Both the position numbers and the translations under genes were made by a program. From assembly GCF_014647635.1 (NCBI RefSeq), contig NZ_BMPO01000001.1:558001-622000 (forward strand): a DNA stretch of 64,000 bases, read 5' to 3'. Each line of letters opens with the position of its first letter. Positions within the stretch are counted from its first letter, which is position 1. The notes under the pieces were generated by a model. It was not told where the DNA came from. It made no database searches and saw only the letters and a list, made by a program, of their open reading frames with translations. The DNA comes from Pseudomonas matsuisoli. GTDB lineage: Bacteria > Pseudomonadota > Gammaproteobacteria > Pseudomonadales > Pseudomonadaceae. Below, piece by piece: positions 1 through 8,110 of the stretch.

Positions 1-139
1 TACTGATGTTAACGACTGCTGGCGAAGCCTGCTCCACCAGCTGTGTGAAATCTGGCAAGTCCACCGCTTGCGCCATCGCAGCCTGAGTAGCCAGCCACAA
101 GCCAAACATGGCAACGAACCAAGATCTAACCATTTTCAT
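1..139 (-). CDS. mucD: MucD periplasmic serine protease, N-terminal fragment
   Basis: Only the first 46 or so codons are in the window; the gene runs off the left edge. It starts at ATG 139 with a GGGGA-type ribosome binding site just upstream. A short basic N-terminus and a hydrophobic stretch end in a plausible signal peptidase site (AMAQA), followed by DLPDFTQLVEQASPAVVNIS, the typical start of DegP/HtrA-family mature proteins. MucD degrades misfolded envelope proteins and restrains AlgU activation in Pseudomonas. It sits downstream of algU-mucA-mucB on the same strand. The identification rests on the N-terminus plus synteny; the protease and PDZ domains are not visible. Confidence 0.9.
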   Translation of the reverse strand, partial: MKMVRSWFVAMFGLWLATQAAMAQAVDLPDFTQLVEQASPAVVNIS

Positions 140-172
140 GAATACGAATCCCCGCTGAAACGAGCACAACTG

Positions 173-191
173 CAAAAAGGCCCTTCGGCCT
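173..191 (-). terminator. Terminator-like hairpin between mucB and mucD
   Basis: Read on the minus strand, a 5-bp GC-rich stem (AGGCC/GGCCT) with loop GAAG is followed at once by TTTTT. It lies 34 bases before the mucD start codon. It has the form of a short intrinsic terminator or attenuator, but the stem is short, so read-through is likely. It would reduce mucD transcription coming from algU. Confidence 0.4.
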
Positions 192-401
192 ACCACACAC
201 AAAACGTATTGCGATCACACAAAGTCAGCACTCGAATTGCGCCAAACCACCGGTCCGCGCTGTACGAGCCCTGATCATCGCGCTCCATCGCTAGGCACAA
301 CAGCCTATTACGAAGTCCGCTGAAACAAGGAATTGAAAAGCGAAAAGAAAGTGTAAATATCAGAACGCGTATCGAGGTCATCCCTCTTTAAAACCGGAAA
401 C

Positions 402-1340
402 TCACTGTGCTTCAGGTGCCGCTGTGGGCGCGTTTGGCACCACGGATAGCGCGATACGTTCCGCCGTTCCAATGGGGATTTCACCTACGACAGTCACGAT
501 GTAATCCACACTATCACCAGCAACTCGCTTAGAGACGACGGACGTAGGCCCTAAACGGCTTCGAGCATCGCCGACCGACGGATCGCTAATAGCCTCGACG
601 AAGATGGAGAAACGAGCGAGTCCATCACTATAGTTAGATATCAAAGCGCTCGATGCAGGATCCGAGGCCGCGCTTCGCAAGGGCGTCGCATGAAACGCGG
701 TGGGAACCCAGTCCGGACGCCAAGCGGGTTCAGCTAACGATCCAGCTGATACGTCGCGTGATTCAACGCACCTTGCCTGAACTTGAAGCTCGGATGCGGA
801 AGGCGTCTCAGTGTGAAATGTCGCGTATTGAAACCGCTCAAGAAGCGAACCATCATCGCTAACCAGTAGCTGCTTTAGCGGCACGCCGGTCGCGAAGTCG
901 ACATGAACTTCAAGACCATAGCGATGACGATCTCTAGGAAGGATCCCAATCACCTGTGCACGACGGCCCGCTACCCGGGATTCGCCTAACACGCGAAGCT
1001 CATAGGCCTGCTGCAGGCGATCGAAATCGAATTGCGTAAAAATGGAAGGGGGGATAGAGGGAAAGCCGGCGCTAGCGCATTCTAACTTTCCATTGACCCG
1101 CAAGCTTTCTGCAGGAGGACCGTCAAGCTGTAGAAGCCGCTCTGTTACCGCCGCCTGTTTGGAAAGGTGCCAGACTTGGTAACTGGAAAAATTGCCACTT
1201 CTTTCGTGTACGAACACACCTTGGTAGCTGTGTTGCGTCGCTTTTTCCACTTTCCCCATCCAGTCTTCGATACTCGAAGCCTGGACTGAAGAGACTGCAG
1301 TGCCAGTAATTGCAGACAGCAGTATTAAAAAGCGACGCAT
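402..1340 (-). CDS. mucB: MucB, periplasmic co-regulator of AlgU
   Basis: A 312-aa protein with a signal peptide (positively charged MRRF, hydrophobic core, cleavage near SVQA-SS), so it is periplasmic. It matches the MucB/RseB family: an N-terminal LolA-like half starting SIEDWMGKVEKA with SYQGVFVHER, and a smaller C-terminal domain. MucB binds the periplasmic part of MucA and shields it from site-1 proteolysis until envelope stress releases it. It starts 8 bp after mucA, consistent with co-transcription. It is followed by a 262-bp gap and mucD, where mucC would be expected. Confidence 0.95.
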   Translation of the reverse strand: MRRFLILLSAITGTAVSSVQASSIEDWMGKVEKATQHSYQGVFVHERSGNFSSYQVWHLSKQAAVTERLLQLDGPPAESLRVNGKLECASAGFPSIPPSIFTQFDFDRLQQAYELRVLGESRVAGRRAQVIGILPRDRHRYGLEVHVDFATGVPLKQLLVSDDGSLLERFQYATFHTETPSASELQVQARCVESRDVSAGSLAEPAWRPDWVPTAFHATPLRSAASDPASSALISNYSDGLARFSIFVEAISDPSVGDARSRLGPTSVVSKRVAGDSVDYIVTVVGEIPIGTAERIALSVVPNAPTAAPEAQ

Positions 1341-1348
1341 GCACTTCC

Positions 1349-1909
1349 TTAGCGGTTGTCTACGCCAACCTCACGAGCAAGAGGCGAAGCGGTCTCAGAC
1401 TGCTGCGCGTGCTGACGCACGTACTCAGGAAGACGCTCTTCATGCCAATTACTGTCAGCATCTTCTGCTGCAGGAGTCTCGACGCTGCCAGCCTTATAGC
1501 CAGCCAGAACTGCTGGACCCTGCGCCTGAGGCGCCTCGATGGCAGGCTGGCCCGACTGGGCAGCCAGTTGCGGTGAGCTAACGTCGTCTTGGTTGTACAA
1601 GCTCACGCCCGCCAACACCGCTACAGTCACCGACGCAGCGATAGCGACACGCGCTAAACCGCGAACAGGACGGCGCTCGACTTTTGCCGGCGTTTCTTCC
1701 TGAGCGATAGCAGCCGCGACTGCCGACGCAAGGTCTAGCTTAGGCATCAGAAGCTCTTTGTGCATTGCTGCCCGAGCGACTTGATAACGCGCCCACGTTT
1801 CACGAACCTCGCGCTCGTCGCTTGCGACAAGAGCACGACGAAGTTCCAGATCGTCCGCTTCGTTATCCATCACTGCGGACAGCGTTTCATGCAGGGCTTC
1901 ACGACTCAT
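1349..1909 (-). CDS. mucA: MucA, inner-membrane anti-sigma factor of AlgU
   Basis: A 186-aa protein. The cytoplasmic N-terminus (SREALHETLSAVMDNEADDLELRR) is the RseA/MucA sigma-binding domain. One membrane segment lies at about residues 88-105 (VAIAASVTVAVLAGVSLY), followed by a periplasmic domain contacted by MucB. Regulated proteolysis of MucA frees AlgU. The reading frame is intact, with no truncation of the mucA22 type known from mucoid strains. The gene lies 30 bp downstream of algU in the same operon. Confidence 0.96.
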   Translation of the reverse strand: MSREALHETLSAVMDNEADDLELRRALVASDEREVRETWARYQVARAAMHKELLMPKLDLASAVAAAIAQEETPAKVERRPVRGLARVAIAASVTVAVLAGVSLYNQDDVSSPQLAAQSGQPAIEAPQAQGPAVLAGYKAGSVETPAAEDADSNWHEERLPEYVRQHAQQSETASPLAREVGVDNR

Positions 1910-1939
1910 GTGTTTCCTCTCTTGGCTATCGCCGCTGTC

Positions 1940-2521
1940 TCAGCTTTCCTGCAGCAGAGGCTGCAGAGCCTTGTCTATCGCTTCGCGCGCCCGGAAGATG
2001 CGCGAACGTACTGTACCTACGGGACACTGCATGACACTCGCAATGTCTTCATAGCTGAGCCCATCGAACTCGCGTAGCGTTAAGGCGGTACGCAAGTCTT
2101 CAGGCAGCTGCTGGATGGTGCGGTGCACAGCACCTTCAATCTCATCCCTCAGCAAAGATCGTTCCGGAGATTCGATATCTTTGAGTGCGTGATCGCCCTC
2201 GTAGAATTCCGCATCTTCGGCGCTTACATCGCTATCCGGCGGGCGCCTGCCCCGCGCAACAAGATGGTTTTTCGCGGTGTTGATCGCGATGCGATACAGC
2301 CACGTATAGAAAGCGCTGTCGCCGCGAAAATTTCCGAGTGCACGATAGGCCTTGATGAACGCCTCTTGTGCAACATCTTGCGCTTCCTGAGTGTCATGCA
2401 CGAAGCGCACGATCAACCCAAGTATCTTGTGCTGGTACTTCATTACCAGCAGATCGAATGCACGCTTGTCTCCGCGCTGCACTCGCTCAACTAATTGCTG
2501 ATCCTGTTCCTGGGTCAACAT
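1940..2521 (-). CDS. algU: AlgU (RpoE/sigma-22), envelope-stress sigma factor
   Basis: A 193-aa ECF sigma factor. It begins MLTQEQDQQLVERVQRG, the canonical AlgU start; ATG 2521 is chosen over an in-frame GTG six bases upstream because AGGAG sits five bases before it. Region 2 (DVAQEAFIKAYRALGNFRG, then FYTWLYRIAINTAKN) and region 4.2 (LREFDGLSYEDIASVMQCP) are intact. AlgU directs envelope-stress and exopolysaccharide genes and its own operon; a matching promoter lies 60-86 bases upstream of the start. Confidence 0.98.
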   Translation of the reverse strand: MLTQEQDQQLVERVQRGDKRAFDLLVMKYQHKILGLIVRFVHDTQEAQDVAQEAFIKAYRALGNFRGDSAFYTWLYRIAINTAKNHLVARGRRPPDSDVSAEDAEFYEGDHALKDIESPERSLLRDEIEGAVHRTIQQLPEDLRTALTLREFDGLSYEDIASVMQCPVGTVRSRIFRAREAIDKALQPLLQES

Positions 2522-2907
2522 GAACACTCCTCATTAAACCGATGGGAGTGTTGCGCAACCAAGTGAATCGACACGCCAACATTGACCAAGAAGTTGCGCA
2601 AAAGTTCTCCCCTCTAGGCAAGCTTCATTCAGAAGCTCTTTACTACACAACGTGCTCTGACATGGTTTGTCAGAACAGGTAATTTTTTCTCTAAAACTGA
2701 CGCTCCACGGCACCACGGGGAAGGATTACGCTCACTGGGAGACGCTCCCAGGCCATAGTGCAATTGGAGTATCCACCAGTTGAAAGGTTCCAGCGTCCAA
2801 GCAGACGGCAACGCTACCTGCACATAATACGTCCAAATGGAAGGCAGCATTCGGTTGATGGCGAAAATAGCGCGAAGCGAAATCATCATCCGACCCGGCC
2901 GACATTC
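2522..2907. other. algU leader and upstream gap without a supported gene
   Basis: This 386-bp stretch lies between ygfX and algU, both on the minus strand. It holds the AlgU-type promoter at 2581-2607 and two copies of the palindrome TTGCGCAA (2551-2558 and 2594-2601). In P. aeruginosa the neighbour here is a divergent nadB; no nadB or recognisable remnant is present. Short frames in this gap match nothing I know. Confidence 0.6.
2581..2607 (-). promoter_or_regulatory. AlgU-dependent (ECF) promoter of algU
   Basis: On the minus strand GAACTT (2607-2602) is a perfect AlgU -35 element. It is separated by 16 bases from TCAAT (2585-2581) in the -10 position, where the consensus is TCTGA or TCAAA. 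It lies 60-86 bases upstream of the algU start, as expected for positive autoregulation. One TTGCGCAA palindrome falls in the spacer. Confidence 0.7.
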
Positions 2908-3363
2908 TCAGTCAGCTAAGCCCGGCACCGCCCAACGCTTACGACTGAACTGAAGTCGCATCCGCAGGCGTCGATGACTGGGAGGCGGTAATACATCAGG
3001 TGTCAACAATACGGCCTGACTGAAACGATCGCCGCCCCGTTTGAACGACAGCAATACGCAAAACGGCAGCGCCACACTTGAAGGTAGTAACTGCACATGC
3101 TGCCAACCGTCGCTCAGTGAGTACAGCTGCCAGCCGCTCTCGTCATGGCGCAAACCGGTAACCGCAGAAGGCGCAGTGCGCAATATGTCCCTTGGCGCGA
3201 TGCGAATAGCGTGCGCTGAACATATCAGCAAGCCTGCTACAGTCGACCACCACGGCAGGTCACAATGCAACAATGATAGAACGCAGCATGCCTGCAGCGT
3301 GACATAGGCCGCCATCTGTGCCGACGACCGCCGCCAATGACATTCGAATAGCCCCACCGTCAC
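2908..3363 (-). CDS. ygfX: YgfX-family (CptA-like) small membrane protein
   Basis: A 151-aa protein starting at GTG 3363, with AGG just upstream and only 4 bp after sdhE. It has two hydrophobic segments near residues 15-50 and a C-terminal part beginning LRHDESGWQLYSLSDGW, typical of the YgfX (protein YgfX/CptA) family. The family is encoded next to sdhE in many gammaproteobacteria; a role as a toxin acting on cytoskeletal proteins has been proposed in E. coli but is debated. Assignment rests on synteny plus the weakly conserved domain pattern. Confidence 0.75.
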   Translation of the reverse strand: MTVGLFECHWRRSSAQMAAYVTLQACCVLSLLHCDLPWWSTVAGLLICSAHAIRIAPRDILRTAPSAVTGLRHDESGWQLYSLSDGWQHVQLLPSSVALPFCVLLSFKRGGDRFSQAVLLTPDVLPPPSHRRLRMRLQFSRKRWAVPGLAD

Positions 3364-3367
3364 TGAC

Positions 3368-3625
3368 CTATGCCTTAGGCTGCACGCGATCCAAAATCAT
3401 GCGTACCATCCGCAAAAGATCAGGATCTTCCGGCTCTCCCCGCTGCATGAACCACACAAACATGTCCTGATCTTCGCAGGCAAGGAGCTTGCGATAGCGC
3501 GCTTGATCATCGGCGTTGAGCCCTGGATATACCTCTTTAACAAAAGGCACGAGCAGGACATCTAGCTCCAGCATGCCACGACGGCTATGCCAGAACAGTC
3601 GGTTCAATTCAATCTCGTCAGACAT
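3368..3625 (-). CDS. sdhE: SdhE, FAD assembly factor for succinate dehydrogenase
   Basis: An 85-aa protein. The start at ATG 3625 has GGAG eight bases upstream; a longer frame reaching 3676 lacks that support. It carries the family signature [11 protein letters not shown] (the RGxxE motif needed for flavinylation of SdhA and FrdA), followed by a compact helical domain with [15 protein letters not shown]. It acts in the cytoplasm on the flavoprotein subunit. It is the first gene of sdhE-ygfX and is divergent from ygfZ, an arrangement known from Pseudomonas. Confidence 0.95.
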   Translation of the reverse strand: MSDEIELNRLFWHSRRGMLELDVLLVPFVKEVYPGLNADDQARYRKLLACEDQDMFVWFMQRGEPEDPDLLRMVRMILDRVQPKA

Positions 3626-3728
3626 GAAGGCTCCTTCAAATAGGCGGGCATTATAGCGATTCCACGCCACTGACAAGCTATCCAGTGCGCTCTATGATGA
3701 ACGCCAGTCCACCAGAATTGATGTACTT

Positions 3729-4664
3729 ATGATCCAGCCTCCGTTCTTCACACACTTGAACCATGAGCGCGTGCTCGCCATTCGCGGCCCAGATGCCAAG
3801 AAATTTCTTCAAGGTCAGCTCACCTGCAACCTGGATTACCTGGAAGACGGCGACGCCAGTCTTGGCGCCCGCTGCACGCCGAAAGGCCGAATGGTTTCGA
3901 GCTTTCGAATTCTCAAGGACGACGACGGCTACCTGCTTGCCATGGCGGCGGACCTATTCGAGCCGCAACTCACGGACCTGAAAAAGTACGCGGTATTTTC
4001 CAAAGTCGCGCTCTCCGACGAGTCGGAAAGCTGGCACCGGCTAGGAGTCGTCGGCACGAATGAAATGTTCGCTGCGTTTGCGCCAGATCTTGACGCGCGT
4101 AACGGTGCAACATCGCGCGATGACAATCAGATACGGGTGAACCTGGGCTGCAACCGTTTGGAAATATGGTCCCGCCTGCCCGGTGCCTCGGCGATCGGAG
4201 CGATCGAGGGTATAAAAGAGGCACCGCTGAACAGCTGGCTGCTCGCCCAGGTTCGCGCCGGGGAGGGTCAGGTGTTCGGCGAGACCCGGGAGATGTTCAT
4301 CCCGCAGATGATCAATCTTCAGGCGGTCGGCGGCGTTAGCTTTAAAAAGGGTTGCTACACCGGACAGGAGATCGTTGCGAGAATGCAGTACCTCGGACGC
4401 CTTAAACGCCGCCTCTATCGTTTAGCACTGGAAAGCACCGAGGTTCCGCAACCAGGCGTCGCGCTATTCTCCCCAGTCCACAACAGCAGCGTTGGCGAGG
4501 TCGTTCTTGCTGCACGAAGCGAGACAGGCACTGAGCTACTGGCCGTTTTACAGGAGGATGCCGCTACGGATAGCCGTATTCATCTCGACGACTCAACTGG
4601 GCCGGCATTGAAATTGCTCGAGCTTCCCTATGTCTTGGACCGAGACCAGGAAATCCGGCGGTAG
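3729..4664 (+). CDS. ygfZ: YgfZ, folate-binding iron-sulfur cluster protein
   Basis: A 311-aa member of the GcvT-like folate-binding family. The diagnostic motif KGCYTGQEIVAR is at about residues 207-218, with the conserved cysteine that is essential in E. coli YgfZ. The family supports synthesis or repair of certain Fe-S enzymes in the cytoplasm. It is transcribed divergently from sdhE-ygfX, with 103 bp between the starts. An HDOD gene follows on the same strand 49 bp downstream. Confidence 0.95.
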   Translation: MIQPPFFTHLNHERVLAIRGPDAKKFLQGQLTCNLDYLEDGDASLGARCTPKGRMVSSFRILKDDDGYLLAMAADLFEPQLTDLKKYAVFSKVALSDESESWHRLGVVGTNEMFAAFAPDLDARNGATSRDDNQIRVNLGCNRLEIWSRLPGASAIGAIEGIKEAPLNSWLLAQVRAGEGQVFGETREMFIPQMINLQAVGGVSFKKGCYTGQEIVARMQYLGRLKRRLYRLALESTEVPQPGVALFSPVHNSSVGEVVLAARSETGTELLAVLQEDAATDSRIHLDDSTGPALKLLELPYVLDRDQEIRR

Positions 4665-4713
4665 CGCTGTCGGGCCTACTCTCGGCGAATACCTATCTGT
4701 GAGGAAGCCTGCT

Positions 4714-5553
4714 GTGAACACCTTCACCCACGCAATACAGGATGAGCTCATCGACGCGATCGAAAACGATCGCCTGGTCCTTCCGACGCTTCCCGAAGTC
4801 GCCCTTCGTGTTCGGGAAGCCGCAGAAGACCCCGATATCGGTGTGCCGCAACTGGCGAAAGTCATTGGTAACGACGCCGCACTCAGCGCGCGGATCATTA
4901 AGATCGTCAACAGTCCTCTGCTGCGGACGAGCAAAGAGATCAACGACCTTCAGACGGCTGTTGGTCGGCTTGGCATCAACTACACCTGTAACCTCGCGAC
5001 TGGGCTGGCCATGGAGCAGATGTTCCAAGCCACGTCCGATGCTGTGGATCGTCGCCTGCGCGAGGTATGGACGCGAAGCACGGAAATTGCCGGAATCTGC
5101 ACCGCGCTTTGCCGCCACTACACAAGGCTTCCTGCGGATCAGGCAATGCTCGCTGGACTGGTTCACCAAATCGGCGCATTGCCGATCCTGACGTTCGCGG
5201 AGGAGCAAGGTAACCTGCTGAACGATGCAATCAGCCTGGATCGCCTTATTTCGAAGCTGCACCCCATACTGGGTGAAAAGATTCTACGTACGTGGGACTT
5301 CCCCGCACCGATCGCCGTAATTCCGACGCAGCATCTAGATTTCACCCGCGACTCCAAAACGACCGATTACACCGACATCGTGCAGGTCGCGGTCCTTCAG
5401 AGCTATCAGGGAAGTGAACATCCGTTCGCGCAGATCGATTGGACGACGGTTCCGGCGTTCACCAAGCTAGGCATGGACCCCAGCGCCAACGTCAACGAAG
5501 ACGAGGATCTTTCGGAAGCGATGGCTGCGGCGACGCGCATGCTGCAGGGCTGA
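4714..5553 (+). CDS. HDOD domain signalling protein
   Basis: A 279-aa protein if translation starts at GTG 4714, which has GAGGA about nine bases upstream. An in-frame ATG at 4630 would overlap ygfZ and lacks a clear ribosome binding site. The HDOD domain fills most of the protein: LPTLPEVALRVREAAEDPD, then DAALSARIIKIVNSPL and LAGLVHQIGALPIL. HDOD proteins resemble HD phosphohydrolases but generally lack the catalytic metal site and act in signalling. There is no GGDEF, EAL or receiver domain. The specific role is unknown. Confidence 0.88.
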   Translation: MNTFTHAIQDELIDAIENDRLVLPTLPEVALRVREAAEDPDIGVPQLAKVIGNDAALSARIIKIVNSPLLRTSKEINDLQTAVGRLGINYTCNLATGLAMEQMFQATSDAVDRRLREVWTRSTEIAGICTALCRHYTRLPADQAMLAGLVHQIGALPILTFAEEQGNLLNDAISLDRLISKLHPILGEKILRTWDFPAPIAVIPTQHLDFTRDSKTTDYTDIVQVAVLQSYQGSEHPFAQIDWTTVPAFTKLGMDPSANVNEDEDLSEAMAAATRMLQG

Positions 5554-5734
5554 CAATTCAGCGCTGGCATATAGAACACCGAGAGAGGCGGGTCTTCTAG
5601 CATGGCAGGCGGCGTTCAGCGATCCCGGCGAATCGCGGGAGTCGCCCACACCCACCGGCAGAACGACTCGCTTTGCTTGAATGAGGACATATTGGGTTAA
5701 GCGCGCCAAATATGTGACCTAGCGCACACCAGCG

Positions 5735-7126
5735 TCAATCAATGACGGGAAACGTCACTCGGACGATCAGGCCTCCCAAGCTCCCCTCCCCCAGGGTTAT
5801 CTCCGCCCGGTGTATTCGGCAGATTTCCCCAACGATGGAGAGACCAAGCCCCGCGCCTTTGCCGTTAGCCTGACGCCGATAGAAGCGGTCGAACACTTTT
5901 TTTCGATCGTGCTCGGGAATCCCCGGGCCGTCGTCTTCCACCTCAAGCACACCCCCCTCGGCGACACGAAGTATCACGCTGCCCCCAACAGGCGTATGTG
6001 CCAGCGCATTATCCAGCAGATTGCTCAGTAACTCATTCAACAGCGTAGGCTCGCCAATGACCCTGACAGGATGCTCGGCCTCCAATGCCAGCGTAACCCC
6101 CCGCTTATATGCCAGCGCAGCCATCGCCAGAGCAAGATCACGTGCGACTTGCGCCAGGTCCAGGCGTTGCGCACCGCCTTGGGCAATCGACTGCGCTCCA
6201 TTTTCGATCCGTGCCAACGACAGCAATTGATTCGCGAGCTGTGTCAGGCGATCGGTATCCTGCGCGGAGGCCTCGAGCGTTTCGCGCCATATCGCTGGGT
6301 TCTGCTCTCTCAGCCCCAGCTCGATGCGTGCTTTGAGCGCTGCGAGCGGGGTACGCAGCTCATGCGCGGCGTCAGCAATGAATTGCGCTTGGCGCTCGAA
6401 TTGGTTTCGCAGGCGACCGGTAAAACCGTTCAACGCGTTGACTAGCGGACTGAGCTCGCGCTGTACCGCAATATTCGGCAACGGCCGAAGATCATCCGGC
6501 TGACGCTCCGTGACGGCGACACTCAATTGCGCCAAAGGACGTAGCGCGACACTGACGGCAAGCCAAACGAGCAGCAACGCGCCGATGGCCAGCGCAGTCA
6601 TTCGCCATAAGGTGTCGTTGAGCAGCGAACGCGCCAATGCTTCACGTTGCCCGTCGGTTTCTGCCACCCGGATTTCCGCCATACCTTTCAAGCCAGGCTC
6701 GGAGATTGGCTGCAACAGGCTTACGACGCGAACGCCGAGCCCTTGGTAGTCAGCGCTGTAGAACCGCGCTAATGCTGGATAGTCTTGCGTGCGTGCCGCG
6801 GTATCAGGCGGTGCCGGCAATCCCTCATAGCCCGAGATGAGTCGGCCGTCGAAATCCAGAACCTGATAAAAAATGCGCCCAGCGCTGTCGTAGGCGAACG
6901 CATCCAACGCTAGATACGGAACATTGACCTGCAGTGCGCCGTCCTTTGTCTCCATCCGCTCGGACACCGCCCGCGCGAAGGCCAACAAGCTACGGTCGTA
7001 GGCACGGTCAGCTGCGGCCCGTCCGTTGAGGTAAGACGTCCAGCCACTGACGATCAACAGCAATGCGAGGAGCAATGCGAGCCTACGCAGTAAACGCCCG
7101 CGCAGGCTGCCGGCTTCACGCATCAT
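5735..7126 (-). CDS. tctE: TctE, sensor histidine kinase for tricarboxylates
   Basis: A 463-aa protein starting at ATG 7126 (or the next codon, 7123), with GGAAGA just upstream and an 11-bp overlap with the regulator gene. Two membrane segments (about residues 14-30 and 176-195) flank a periplasmic sensor domain. The HisKA dimerisation box has the phospho-accepting His255 in AQFIADAAHELRTPLAALKA, followed by N (NLLDNALAH) and G (DDGPGIP, GLGLSI) boxes. TctE kinases respond to citrate or tricarballylate. Its partner regulator and a TctC-like binding protein are adjacent, which supports the assignment. Confidence 0.88.
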   Translation of the reverse strand: MMREAGSLRGRLLRRLALLLALLLIVSGWTSYLNGRAAADRAYDRSLLAFARAVSERMETKDGALQVNVPYLALDAFAYDSAGRIFYQVLDFDGRLISGYEGLPAPPDTAARTQDYPALARFYSADYQGLGVRVVSLLQPISEPGLKGMAEIRVAETDGQREALARSLLNDTLWRMTALAIGALLLVWLAVSVALRPLAQLSVAVTERQPDDLRPLPNIAVQRELSPLVNALNGFTGRLRNQFERQAQFIADAAHELRTPLAALKARIELGLREQNPAIWRETLEASAQDTDRLTQLANQLLSLARIENGAQSIAQGGAQRLDLAQVARDLALAMAALAYKRGVTLALEAEHPVRVIGEPTLLNELLSNLLDNALAHTPVGGSVILRVAEGGVLEVEDDGPGIPEHDRKKVFDRFYRRQANGKGAGLGLSIVGEICRIHRAEITLGEGSLGGLIVRVTFPVID

Positions 7127-7787
7127 ATTCTTCCAAGAGATAGCCCAGGCCACGGAAAGTCACGATTCGCACATCGCTGCCTTCGATCTTTTTACGAAGA
7201 CGATGGACGTAAATCTCGATAGCATCCGGGCTTGCCTCTTCATCGAGGCCGAACACCTGCGATGCCAACTGCTCCTTGCTCATCACGCGTCCGGGGCGAG
7301 CAATCAAAGCCTCCAGCACGGACTGCTCCCGCGAGGTCAGGGTCAGCGTTTGCTCTCCGAGCGCGAACCGGCGAATACCCAGGTCATACACCAGCGATCC
7401 GCAACGCTGCTGTTGTTCGCCACCCAGCACACTACGCCGCAGCAAAGCCTTTACGCGCGCTTCGAGCTCGCTCAATTCAAAGGGCTTGGCCAAATAATCA
7501 TCGGCCCCCAGATTTAATCCGTGCACCCGATCCTTGACCTCCCCGCGCGCCGTGAGCATCAGAACGGGAACTGTCTTGCCGCGGTCGCGCAAGCGCGCCA
7601 GCACCTGAAACCCATCGAGGCGAGGCAACCCGACATCGAGTATCGCCAATGCGTAATCTTCGCTGGCCAACGCCAAATCGGCAGCCACGCCATCCTGCAA
7701 CACGTCCACATTCAAACCAGCCCCCTTGAGGGCCTTCGCCACGCTTTCAGCTAACGGTGGGTGGTCCTCTACCAGAAGAACTCGCAT
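7116..7787 (-). CDS. tctD: TctD, OmpR-type response regulator
   Basis: A 224-aa protein. ATG 7787 is chosen because it begins MRVLLVEDHPPLAES and has GGAG eight bases upstream. The receiver domain has the phospho-acceptor Asp51 (ILDVGLPRLDGF) and Lys in MLTARGEVKDRV and YLAKPF. The C-terminal winged helix (LTSREQSVLEALIARPGRV to FRGLGYLLE) is of the OmpR/PhoB type. It is translationally coupled to tctE and divergent from tctC, so the 7788-8110 interval is the likely target promoter region. Confidence 0.92.
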   Translation of the reverse strand: MRVLLVEDHPPLAESVAKALKGAGLNVDVLQDGVAADLALASEDYALAILDVGLPRLDGFQVLARLRDRGKTVPVLMLTARGEVKDRVHGLNLGADDYLAKPFELSELEARVKALLRRSVLGGEQQQRCGSLVYDLGIRRFALGEQTLTLTSREQSVLEALIARPGRVMSKEQLASQVFGLDEEASPDAIEIYVHRLRKKIEGSDVRIVTFRGLGYLLEEYDA

Positions 7788-8110
7788 TATGTACTCCGTC
7801 CTGAACGTCAATGCGGGCCGGGAGTGTACTCTGCCACGGACCACGGAAGCATTCTGATCATGAAGTCCAATCCCTGTGCCTGCCGCGTCATTGCCCACCT
7901 TTCGAAAGGTTCGTGAAAGCTTGCGTTTATAGGCTCCGGAGCGGCTTGCTGTGCGGACCGGTGCCGCACATAAAACAAGAACGGATCGCCACCCATGCCT
8001 TCACGATGTACCGCTCGACGTTCATCTTCGCAGCACGGCCTACCTACTGCGTCCGCGCGGCCAAATTTGCACACCCGCAACGAAGCCCCACGCGCAGGCC
8101 ATCCCTGTTC

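Noticed and set aside
190-381. Small frame in the mucB-mucD gap as a mucC remnant
   Set aside because: The translated sequence shows none of the MucC/RseC features (no paired membrane segments, no cysteine pattern).
2629-2889. Minus-strand open frame between ygfX and algU
   Set aside because: It overlaps the algU promoter region by its 3' end and has no family resemblance or conserved neighbour; not a nadB remnant.
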